This document shows positions 1-5,916 of a DNA stretch of 11,854 nucleotides, piece by piece. The translations under genes were made by a program, and so were the position numbers. The notes beneath the pieces are model-generated. The model ran no database searches. It was not told the DNA's origin and worked only from the letters and a program-made list of their open reading frames with translations. Position 1 is the stretch's first letter. Each line of letters starts with the position of its first letter. The stretch spans positions 1 to 11,854 of the forward strand of contig JAFTXF010000181.1 of assembly GCA_017461685.1 (NCBI GenBank). Reading direction: 5' to 3'. Source of the DNA: Lachnospiraceae bacterium. GTDB lineage: Bacteria > Bacillota > Clostridia > Lachnospirales > Lachnospiraceae.

Positions 1-2
1 AA

Positions 3-1145
3 CATTATGAGTGGAACGGCAAAATCGAGGTTGTAGCCCGCTGTGAGGTAAATGACCGTCATGACCTTTCCTTAGCATATACACCGGGTGTTGCAGAAGC
101 TTGCCTGGTTATTAACAAAGACATTGATAAGTCTTATGAATTAACACGTCGTAACAATTTGGTGGCCGTTATTACGGATGGTACTGCCATTTTGGGTCTG
201 GGTGATATCGGTCCGGAGGCCGGTATGCCGGTTATGGAAGGCAAATGTGCCCTTTTTAAAACCTTTGCAGACGTGGATGCTTTCCCGATTTGTATCCGCA
301 GTAAGGATGTGGATGAACTCGTACGTACCATTTATCTGATTTCCGGCTCCTTTGGCGGTATTAATTTAGAGGATATTTCCGCACCGCGCTGCTTTGAGGT
401 AGAGCAGAAGTTAAAGGAAATCTGCGATATTCCGGTATTTCATGATGACCAGCACGGTACTGCCATCGTAGTGGCAGCAGCTCTTTTAAATGCTCTTCGT
501 GTAGTTAAGAAGGACATCGGTGAAGTAAAGGTAGTTATTAATGGCGCCGGAAGCGCAGGTATTGCTATCGGTAAGCATTTATTAAACATGGGCGTGAAGC
601 ATCTGACGATGGTAGACCGTTTCGGTATTATCTGTAAGGGCATGCCGGAGTTAAATGCTGCTCATGCAGAGATTGCAGAAGTTACCAATTTAGAGCACGA
701 GATGGGTAATCTGGCAGACGCTATGAAGGGTGCTGATGTATTTATCGGCGTATCTGCACCGAATATTGTCAGTGAAGAAATGGTTGCTTCCATGGCGAAG
801 GATGCGATTTGCTTCCCTATGGCAAATCCGACACCGGAAATCATGCCTGATAAGGCCAAGGCAGCAGGTGCCCGCGTAGTAGGTACCGGACGCAGTGATT
901 TCCCGAACCAGATTAACAATGTGCTGGCATTCCCGGGTATTTTCCGCGGTGCTTTGGATTGCAGAGCAACCTGTATCAATGAAGAAATGAAGGTGGCTAC
1001 TTCTTATGCGTTGGCTTCTTTGATTTCAGATGAAGAGCTGAATGAAGAAAATATTATTGCTCCGGCTTTGGATAAGAGAGTGGCAAAGGTAGTTGCGGAA
1101 GCAGTAATCGAAGCTGCACGTAAAACAGGGGTTGCGCGAATCTAA
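3..1145 (+). CDS. Malic enzyme (malate dehydrogenase, decarboxylating), 5' end outside window
   Basis: Oxidative decarboxylation of malate to pyruvate and CO2 with NAD(P)+, a cytosolic link between the C4 acids and pyruvate. The frame is open from base 3 and gives 380 residues. Short-type bacterial malic enzymes are about 390-410, so only around ten N-terminal residues are missing. Visible family features: AYTPGVAEAC with the catalytic Tyr at codon 78-80; EGKCALFK with the catalytic Lys at 243-245; metal-binding LEDISAP and FHDDQHGTA; a Rossmann fold starting VINGAGSAGIAIGKHLL; then FPMANPTPE and NNVLAFPGIFRGAL. The internal ATG/TTG near 159 is not the start, because the conserved TPGVA block lies upstream of it. 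Cofactor preference (NAD or NADP) cannot be decided by eye. No intrinsic terminator follows directly, so readthrough towards the mgtC-like gene is possible. The last 44 bases are duplicated downstream. Confidence 0.95.
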   Translation, partial: HYEWNGKIEVVARCEVNDRHDLSLAYTPGVAEACLVINKDIDKSYELTRRNNLVAVITDGTAILGLGDIGPEAGMPVMEGKCALFKTFADVDAFPICIRSKDVDELVRTIYLISGSFGGINLEDISAPRCFEVEQKLKEICDIPVFHDDQHGTAIVVAAALLNALRVVKKDIGEVKVVINGAGSAGIAIGKHLLNMGVKHLTMVDRFGIICKGMPELNAAHAEIAEVTNLEHEMGNLADAMKGADVFIGVSAPNIVSEEMVASMAKDAICFPMANPTPEIMPDKAKAAGARVVGTGRSDFPNQINNVLAFPGIFRGALDCRATCINEEMKVATSYALASLISDEELNEENIIAPALDKRVAKVVAEAVIEAARKTGVARI

Positions 1146-1191
1146 AAGTAATCGAAGCTGTATGTAAAATAGGGATTGCGCGAATCTAAAA
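1104..1191 (+). repeat. 44-bp tandem duplication of the malic enzyme 3' end
   Basis: Two adjoining 44-bp units, 1104-1147 and 1148-1191, match at 40 of 44 positions with no gaps. Unit 1 holds the last 13 codons of the malic enzyme plus its TAA; unit 2 is non-coding and starts in another frame. All four differences are C-to-T or G-to-A in unit 2, as expected for a copy drifting free of coding selection. Read in its original frame, unit 2 would still end in ARI-stop. Confidence 0.9.
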
Positions 1192-1225
1192 TATAATGTA
1201 AAATGTATGTAAAAACTAAGTAAAA

Positions 1226-1265
1226 TGCACGTGGACAGAGAAGAAAATCTCTGTCCGTTAGTGCA
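1226..1265 (+). promoter_or_regulatory. Strong hairpin in the leader of the MgtC-family gene
   Basis: A perfect 9-bp stem, GGACAGAGA (1233-1241) with TCTCTGTCC (1248-1256), closes a six-base AGAAAA loop. An outer 5-bp helix TGCAC (1226-1230) with GTGCA (1261-1265) is separated by a small internal loop (GT against GTTA). It ends five bases before the AGGAGG of the MgtC-family gene. No U-tract follows on the + strand, so it is not a classical terminator for this direction. It could stabilise a processed 5' end, mark the 3' end of the malic enzyme mRNA, or be a regulatory leader element. Its function is unknown. Confidence 0.6.
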
Positions 1266-1284
1266 TATAAAGGAGGATTTACGT

Positions 1285-1968
1285 ATGCCATTGATTGATT
1301 TACAGATTGAGAAGCTGCTGGAAGTTGCGATAAAGCTGGTATTGGCTGTTATTTGCGGCGGAGTACTGGGAATTGAAAGAGGACGTAAGAAAAGACCGGC
1401 AGGATTCCGTACTTATATGCTCGTATGCCTGGGAGCTACTCTGGTTATGATGACCAATCAATACATATGCGAACAATATCTTACAGGCGACCCTTCCAGA
1501 ATGGGTGCACAGGTTATCAGCGGCATCGGTTTTTTGGGTGCAGGTACTATTATTACTACAGGACATAACCGTGTAAAGGGTCTCACCACTGCCGCCGGAC
1601 TTTGGGCCGCTGCCTGTATCGGTCTGGCCATAGGTGTGGGCTTTTATGAAGGTGCTGTTTTGGGAACCGTGATGATTTTTATTGCCATGGTATCTCTGCA
1701 CAGTCTGGATGAGCATATTACCGCTTCTGCCAGAACGATTATTTTGTATATTGAGTTTAATAGGATAACTGCAATGAAGAACCTGACTGCATTCTTAAAA
1801 GAAAAAGATATCAAACTTATGGACATTGAATCCGAGAGTACAGATAAAGCAGACGGTGCGGGCTCTGCGGCGGTAATTACCTTAAAGCTTCCTTCACAAA
1901 AAATGCGTAATATGTTAACTTATATGATAGAGGCCGTAGAAGGCGTGACTTATGTAGAGGAAATATAA
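1285..1968 (+). CDS. MgtC/SapB/YhiD-family inner membrane protein
   Basis: A 227-residue membrane protein of the MgtC/SapB family. In the best studied members (Salmonella MgtC) this family is linked to growth in low magnesium and to modulation of the F-type ATP synthase; the role of this homologue is unknown. Seen in the sequence: a hydrophobic N-terminal half of about four membrane segments, with the family motifs GGVLGIERGRKKRPAGFRT (about residues 25-43), then MGAQVISGIGFLGAGTI, then VKGLTTAAGLWAAACIGLAIG. A soluble C-terminal domain of about 75 residues with ACT-like character follows (from about 150). The start at 1285 is chosen because AGGAGG at 1271-1276 sits eight bases upstream. An in-frame ATG at 1225 would add 20 residues but lacks a binding site and lies inside the hairpin. 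The stop codon abuts the ATG of the next gene, so the two are probably translationally coupled. Confidence 0.9.
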   Translation: MPLIDLQIEKLLEVAIKLVLAVICGGVLGIERGRKKRPAGFRTYMLVCLGATLVMMTNQYICEQYLTGDPSRMGAQVISGIGFLGAGTIITTGHNRVKGLTTAAGLWAAACIGLAIGVGFYEGAVLGTVMIFIAMVSLHSLDEHITASARTIILYIEFNRITAMKNLTAFLKEKDIKLMDIESESTDKADGAGSAAVITLKLPSQKMRNMLTYMIEAVEGVTYVEEI

Positions 1969-2763
1969 ATGAAAATAGAAGATATTAGTAAAGTAAATTT
2001 ATTTTTATTCGATATGGACGGTACGTTGTATTTGGGAAATCAACTATATGATTTTACCGTGGAATTACTTTGTACCATTCGCAACGCCGGGAAAAGGTAC
2101 CTTTTTATGACCAATAATTCCTCCAAAAGTGTTGCAGATTATGTGAAAAAGCTGGCGAAGTTGGGAATTGAGGCTACAGAAGAGGATTTTATTACATCTT
2201 CTCAGGCTACCGCATATTATCTCAAGCTGCATCATAAGGATGCCAGACTTTATGTGTGCGGAACAGAGTCTTTAAAAACAGAACTTCGGAAAAACGGTTT
2301 TACAGTTACGGAAGAACTGGATGAAGTGGATTGTATTGTCATGGGATTTGATACGGAGCTCACGTTTAAGAAGTTAGAGGATGTCTGCAAGCTGTTACTT
2401 GGCAGAGAGCTTCCGTATATTGCTACCAATCCGGATTACGTATGCCCTACAGAATACGGCAGCGTGCCTGACTGCGGCAGTGTGTGCGATATGATTTTTA
2501 ATGCCACCGGGAAAAGGCCGGTAGTAATCGGTAAGCCTACGGCATTGATGCCGGAACTGGCCATGGCTGAGCATGGCTATACCAAGGAAGAGACTGCTGT
2601 AATTGGTGATAGAATTTATACAGACATCAAGAGCGGTCTGAATGCCGGAATCATGGGCGTTTTGGTTATGAGCGGAGAGACTACTCAGGAGATTTTGGAG
2701 GCTTCAGAGGATAAGCCGCATCTGGTGCTTTCAGATGCAGGGCAGATGATTCCATATATTTAA
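1969..2763 (+). CDS. HAD-superfamily hydrolase, NagD / class IIA type
   Basis: A 264-residue cytosolic phosphatase of the haloacid dehalogenase superfamily, subclass IIA (NagD, p-nitrophenyl phosphatase and phosphoglycolate phosphatase-like). All four motifs are present: motif I FDMDGTL with nucleophile Asp15 and Asp17; motif II MTNNSS (47-52); motif III Lys189 in VIGKP; motif IV IGDRIYTD with Asp214 and Asp219. The cap between motifs II and III includes the NPD segment typical of this subclass. Members act on sugar phosphates, nucleotides or damaged metabolites; the substrate cannot be read from sequence. The ATG follows the upstream stop with no gap, and AGAGG (1956-1960) lies eight bases before it inside the previous gene. 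A terminator follows closely, so it closes a two-gene unit with the MgtC-family protein. No functional link between the two is evident. Confidence 0.92.
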   Translation: MKIEDISKVNLFLFDMDGTLYLGNQLYDFTVELLCTIRNAGKRYLFMTNNSSKSVADYVKKLAKLGIEATEEDFITSSQATAYYLKLHHKDARLYVCGTESLKTELRKNGFTVTEELDEVDCIVMGFDTELTFKKLEDVCKLLLGRELPYIATNPDYVCPTEYGSVPDCGSVCDMIFNATGKRPVVIGKPTALMPELAMAEHGYTKEETAVIGDRIYTDIKSGLNAGIMGVLVMSGETTQEILEASEDKPHLVLSDAGQMIPYI

Positions 2764-2772
2764 AAATGATAA

Positions 2773-2809
2773 GGGGTATTGCGCTAATTGTGGTGTATGC
2801 CCCTTTTTT
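2773..2809 (+). terminator. Rho-independent terminator after the HAD gene
   Basis: GGGGTAT (2773-2779) pairs with ATGCCCC (2797-2803), including one G-U pair, across a 17-base loop. Six T residues follow immediately (2804-2809). It lies ten bases after the HAD stop codon. Confidence 0.8.
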
Positions 2810-2921
2810 ATATGCTATCGTTCGTGATACGAGTACTGTTAAAGGGCCCGGACAGAGGCATGCTGCTCAGAATTAAGAAAAATATAAGGAAATTACATCA
2901 GACAAATTTCGACGAAAAACC

Positions 2922-2950
2922 TATACAAATTTAAAAATATATAGTAAAAT
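2922..2950 (+). promoter_or_regulatory. Candidate sigma-A promoter of the SH3-domain gene
   Basis: TATACA (2922-2927) and TAAAAT (2945-2950) are 17 bases apart, matching the -35 and -10 consensus at 4/6 and 5/6. The region is very AT-rich, so other hexamer pairs are possible. Because a terminator lies upstream, the next gene needs its own promoter in this 228-base gap. The rest of the gap (2810-2921) shows no gene. Confidence 0.5.
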
Positions 2951-2991
2951 AATAATATATTAAAATAAATAGGTAGAGAGGTGTACAGACT

Positions 2992-4569
2992 TTGAAAAAA
3001 TTACAGAAGAAAATACGTATTTTATCACTTGTTTTGATTGCAGGCTTTATGTTTTACGGGATGATGCTTCCGGTAAAGGCCTACATTCAAAAGGCAGGCA
3101 CTGTGAATGAGGCTGTTACACTGAGACAGAAAGCGGACAGCAGTTCAAATCAGGTAATGGAACTTGCCAGTGGTCAGGCAGTGAAAGTGAATAATGAATT
3201 AAAGGATATAGATGGGACTATGTGGTATCAGCTGATTGTGAATGATACTACGCTGGGGTATGTTCCTGCCAGTACAGTGACGATTTCTGACAGCGGAACG
3301 GAGCCGCAGGGGACTACGACGCAGCAGGTTCAAACAGTAACGGTTACAGAGCGTATAGGTACTGTTACGGGGGCCGATGCGATTCGTGTACGTCAGGATG
3401 CGACTACATCCAGCGAGCAGATTGCCAGCATGAAGCGGGGAGATACATTTCTTGTATTGTCTGATATAGATACAGGTGACGGGTATATCTGGTACAAGGT
3501 TGAATTTGACGATCACGGTACGATGGTAGTAGGTCATGTTCGTTCCGATTTGGTGAAGGTAGAGGAAGTTACCAGAGAGGTGGAGCAGATTATTGATGTT
3601 CCGGTTACTACACTCCCTGAGGATACCACCGATGCTCCATACAGTATTAGCAGTCAGGTGAATGCAGAGGGTACTACCGTATGGTATCTGACAGACAATG
3701 CTACCGGAGATGCCAAGGAAATCTCTTCCTTATTAAATAGTGAACCTGTCCAGAAAAGTAGCAACGGTGTATACAAGGTTTTTGTTGTTATATTATTGAT
3801 ATTGGTTATTTTGGCAGCAGGTGCGGCAACCTTCTTCTATCTGAGATGGCGCGATGCAGAAGATTTTATTTTTGAACTGCGGGAGAAGCAGGTACGTGCC
3901 AAGAAGCAGCCGGCCCCGACCCGTACGCCACAGGCAAATCCTGCACAGACCAAGCAGGCACCGCAGAACAAGTCAGGCTTAGGAACCAAGCCGGCATCTG
4001 CAGCAACACCGGCAGGAGCGAATACAGTGCCGGGCACTTCCATTCCAAAGAAGCCCGTACTTACCGCAGATGCTGTAAAGCCAGCAGGTCAGACAGCATC
4101 GCAGCAGTCCGTGAAGCCAACAGGCCAGACAGTACCGCAGCAGTCTGTGAAGCCGACAGGCCAGACAGCACCACAGCAGTCCGTGAAACCGACAAGCCAG
4201 ACAGTACCGCAGCAGTCTGTGAAGCCGACGGGTCAGACAGTGCCACAGCAGTCTGTCAAGGCAACCCTTCAGTCCGCAGTACAGCAGGCAGTGAAAACGG
4301 AAGGAACGTCAGCAGCGCAGCAGCCGGCCAAGCCGGCAAATCAGCCCATGGCTCAGACAAAGGTGCAACAGCCGGCCAAGCCGATGAGTCAGCCGGTGAA
4401 GTCAGAGGTTCTGCCGAATACGATGGATATTGTCAAGGCAACCCAACAGGAGTTAAAAAACAGTCAGGCGGGCGTTAACTCAAAACCACAGTCCGGAGGT
4501 TGGAAGAGTAAGAATTTCCTGACGGATGATGATGATTTAGAGTTTGACTTCCTGGATATGGAAGAATAA
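2992..4569 (+). CDS. Membrane-anchored protein with two exported SH3b domains and a repeat-rich cytoplasmic tail
   Basis: A 525-residue protein of unrecognised function. Domains in order: signal peptide 1-30 (KKLQKKIR, hydrophobic core, LPVKA cleavage site); first bacterial SH3 domain about 36-98 (VTLRQKADSSS, MWYQLIV, GYVPASTV); second about 121-190 (IRVRQDATTSS, IWYKVEF, GHVRSDLV); a linker; transmembrane helix about 263-284 followed by basic RWR; a Pro/Gln/Ala/Thr/Lys-rich tail with 12-residue repeats (362-433 and decaying beyond); and an acidic aromatic end, DDDDLEFDFLDMEE. The positive charges after the helix predict that the tail is cytoplasmic and the SH3b pair faces the wall. SH3b domains commonly bind peptidoglycan or wall peptides, so a wall-sensing or anchoring role is an inference. 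It starts at TTG 2992, since GAGGTG (2978-2983) lies eight bases upstream and no in-frame ATG fits. It is flanked by its own promoter and terminator. Confidence 0.85.
   Translation: MKKLQKKIRILSLVLIAGFMFYGMMLPVKAYIQKAGTVNEAVTLRQKADSSSNQVMELASGQAVKVNNELKDIDGTMWYQLIVNDTTLGYVPASTVTISDSGTEPQGTTTQQVQTVTVTERIGTVTGADAIRVRQDATTSSEQIASMKRGDTFLVLSDIDTGDGYIWYKVEFDDHGTMVVGHVRSDLVKVEEVTREVEQIIDVPVTTLPEDTTDAPYSISSQVNAEGTTVWYLTDNATGDAKEISSLLNSEPVQKSSNGVYKVFVVILLILVILAAGAATFFYLRWRDAEDFIFELREKQVRAKKQPAPTRTPQANPAQTKQAPQNKSGLGTKPASAATPAGANTVPGTSIPKKPVLTADAVKPAGQTASQQSVKPTGQTVPQQSVKPTGQTAPQQSVKPTSQTVPQQSVKPTGQTVPQQSVKATLQSAVQQAVKTEGTSAAQQPAKPANQPMAQTKVQQPAKPMSQPVKSEVLPNTMDIVKATQQELKNSQAGVNSKPQSGGWKSKNFLTDDDDLEFDFLDMEE
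4075..4326 (+). repeat. 36-bp coding repeats (12-residue units) in the SH3-protein tail
   Basis: Five close units of 36 bp (4075-4110, 4111-4146, 4147-4182, 4183-4218, 4219-4254) encode the consensus VKPTGQTVPQQS. A sixth (4255-4290, VKATLQSAVQQA) and a seventh (4291-4326, VKTEGTSAAQQP) are degenerate. Many differences between units are at third codon positions (CCA/CCG, GTA/GTG), so the peptide is better kept than the DNA. Confidence 0.9.
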
Positions 4570-4642
4570 CGAATATTTTCGGTGTATACGAAAGCATAAT
4601 AAATAATTTTGAGCATATTTAAGAAAATATTTATACAAAAGA

Positions 4643-4673
4643 GGCAATACCCTAAGAAAGGGTGTTGCCTTTT
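4643..4673 (+). terminator. Rho-independent terminator after the SH3-domain gene
   Basis: GGCAATACCC (4643-4652) pairs over ten positions (one U-G) with GGGTGTTGCC (4660-4669) around a seven-base loop, followed by TTTT (4670-4673). AAAAGA just upstream gives limited symmetry, so weak activity on the other strand is possible. Between the gene's stop and this stem, 4570-4642 holds only AT-rich sequence. Confidence 0.85.
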
Positions 4674-4694
4674 CTATGTACACTCTGTTATAAT
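4665..4694 (+). promoter_or_regulatory. Sigma-A promoter of the gntR-coaX-clpC-radA operon
   Basis: TTGCCT (4665-4670) and a perfect TATAAT (4689-4694) are 18 bases apart. The -35 box uses the last bases of the preceding terminator stem, so the two elements are fused. The transcript would begin near 4701, giving a leader of about 35 bases before the gntR ATG. Confidence 0.7.
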
Positions 4695-4706
4695 GTTTCT
4701 ATAACA
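4686..4706 (+). promoter_or_regulatory. Candidate GntR operator over the -10 box
   Basis: A perfect inverted repeat, TGTTATA (4686-4692), seven bases, TATAACA (4700-4706), covers the -10 hexamer and the predicted start of transcription. It lies 30 bases before a gene for a dimeric GntR-type repressor. GntR regulators often bind such dyads at their own promoters, so autorepression is the simplest reading. The link is inferred. Confidence 0.65.
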
Positions 4707-4735
4707 AAAGAAATGTGCAGGCGGGAGGAGAGAAT

Positions 4736-5113
4736 ATGCTGATAAAGATAGATTTTAACAGTGATGAAGCTTTGTATTTGCAGCTTCGCAATCAAATCAT
4801 TATGGGCATTGCCACCATGGAATTAAAAGAGGGGGATTCCCTGCCCAGCGTGCGACAGCTGGCAGAGCACATCGGTATCAATATGCATACGGTGAATAAA
4901 GCTTACACTGTCTTAAAGCAGGAGGGCTTTGTGAAGGTAGACCGCAGAAGAGGGGCAGTGATATCCATTGATCTGGACAGGCTGAAGGCTACACAGGAAT
5001 TAAAGCAGGACCTTTTGGTTGCTTTGGCCAAGAGCAGCTGTAAGGGCATTTCCAGGCAGGCGGTGCATGATCTGATTGATGAGATTTACAGCGAATACGG
5101 CAGTATGGAATAG
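4736..5113 (+). CDS. GntR-family transcriptional regulator, YtrA-like
   Basis: A 125-residue DNA-binding repressor. The N-terminal winged helix-turn-helix is complete: ALYLQLRNQI, then GDSLPSVRQLAEHIGINMHT (about 33-52), then VNKAYTVLKQEGFV and the RRRGA wing. Only about 45 residues follow, a helical tail, so there is no large effector domain (no FCD or UTRA). This is the layout of the YtrA subfamily, whose best known members control ABC transporter operons. Here it instead heads coaX-clpC-radA. ATG 4736 is chosen over GTG 4715 because GGAGG at 4724-4728 lies seven bases upstream. The stop is 13 bases before coaX. A dyad over the promoter -10 box is its probable target; the ligand or signal is unknown. 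Confidence 0.9.
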   Translation: MLIKIDFNSDEALYLQLRNQIIMGIATMELKEGDSLPSVRQLAEHIGINMHTVNKAYTVLKQEGFVKVDRRRGAVISIDLDRLKATQELKQDLLVALAKSSCKGISRQAVHDLIDEIYSEYGSME

Positions 5114-5126
5114 TGAGGATACGACT

Positions 5127-5891
5127 ATGATTTTAGTAATAGATATTGGGAATACTAATATAGTAGTAGGGTGCATTGAAGGAGAGCATACTTATTTTAT
5201 CGAGAGAATGGCCACAGACAAGAAACGTACGGTTTTGGAGTATGCCATTACATTAAAGAACGTATTGGAATTATACCATATAGTTCCGGAACAGATTGAA
5301 GGCGGTATTATTTCTTCTGTGGTGCCGCCTTTGACAGAGAGTGTACGGCAGGCGGCAGAGAAGCTTCTTCACAAAAGCATTAAGGTACTTGGGCCGGGGC
5401 TTAAGACTGGTTTACGGATTCAGACGGATAATCCTGCACAGTTAGGCAGTGACCAGGTGGCAAGTGCTGTGGCGGCTATGGCAGAGTACAAGCTGCCGCT
5501 CATTATTATTGACATGGGTACTGCTACCACCATCAGCGTGATGAACAGTGCAGGGGCATATATCGGATGCCTGATTATGCCGGGAGTACGTGTGGCTACG
5601 GATTCTTTGGTGAGCTGTACGGCACAGCTGACACAGATTAGTCTGGATGCGCCGAAGCGCTTGATTGGCAGTAACACCATTGACAGTATGAAGAGCGGGG
5701 CGCTTTTCGGGCATGCTGCTGCTTTGGACAGTCTGATTGCACGTATTGAAGAGGAATTAGGCGAAGCCTGTACGGTGGTAGCCACCGGTGGTCTGGCGTC
5801 TATTGTGGTACCGTTATGTAAGAGACAGATGATTTTGGAGGATGACCTGTTATTAAAGGGATTACAGATTATATACCATAAGAACTTATAG
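5127..5891 (+). CDS. coaX: Type III pantothenate kinase
   Basis: ATP-dependent phosphorylation of pantothenate, the first step of coenzyme A synthesis, in the cytosol. The 254 residues match the usual CoaX length. ASKHA-fold motifs are visible: the phosphate loop DIGNTNIVVG (6-15), IISSVVPPL (61-69), GSDQVASAVAA (107-117) with the putative catalytic Asp109, IIDMGTATT (127-135), IMPGV, IGSNTIDSMKSGALFG and VATGGLA. The GxDR motif known from characterised enzymes is GSDQ here, with Arg replaced by Gln; I believe related clostridial proteins also vary there, but could not check. Start 5127 is used since GAGG (5115-5118) is eight bases upstream and MILVIDIGNTN is the standard N-terminus; a longer frame from 5076 overlaps gntR and lacks support. 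Second gene of the operon, 25 bases before clpC. Confidence 0.92.
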   Translation: MILVIDIGNTNIVVGCIEGEHTYFIERMATDKKRTVLEYAITLKNVLELYHIVPEQIEGGIISSVVPPLTESVRQAAEKLLHKSIKVLGPGLKTGLRIQTDNPAQLGSDQVASAVAAMAEYKLPLIIIDMGTATTISVMNSAGAYIGCLIMPGVRVATDSLVSCTAQLTQISLDAPKRLIGSNTIDSMKSGALFGHAAALDSLIARIEEELGEACTVVATGGLASIVVPLCKRQMILEDDLLLKGLQIIYHKNL

Positions 5892-5916
5892 ATATTATTT
5901 TCAGGAGGACAGGAAA

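Noticed and set aside
1192..1197. TATAAT as -10 of an mgtC promoter
   Set aside because: A perfect hexamer, but no acceptable -35 lies 16-18 bases upstream and the region is AT-rich, so it was not listed.
1225..1284. Longer MgtC-family start at ATG 1225 (20 extra residues)
   Set aside because: No ribosome binding site upstream, the start lies in a stable hairpin, and AGGAGG is ideally placed for ATG 1285.
1146..1284. Magnesium (M-box) riboswitch before the MgtC-family gene
   Set aside because: The leader is too short and none of the conserved M-box blocks is visible; only a simple hairpin is present.
2908..2914. Spo0A box (TTCGACG)
   Set aside because: One mismatch to TTCGACA in a seven-base motif; such matches are common by chance.
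2860..2934. 24-codon frame in the gap before the SH3-domain gene
   Set aside because: GAGG is only one or two bases before the ATG, too close to work, and the peptide has no recognisable features.
4075..4290. CRISPR-like array of 36-bp repeats
   Set aside because: The repeats are contiguous, without spacers, in frame within a long gene, and vary at third codon positions.
4715..4735. GTG 4715 as start of the GntR regulator
   Set aside because: No binding site before it; the GGAGG that would serve ATG 4736 lies inside the extension.
4570..4735. CtsR operator upstream of the clpC operon
   Set aside because: No GGTCAAA-type heptad repeat found in the region before gntR, nor before coaX or clpC.
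5076..5126. Upstream start of coaX overlapping gntR
   Set aside because: MILVIDIGNTN at 5127 is the normal N-terminus and has GAGG eight bases upstream.
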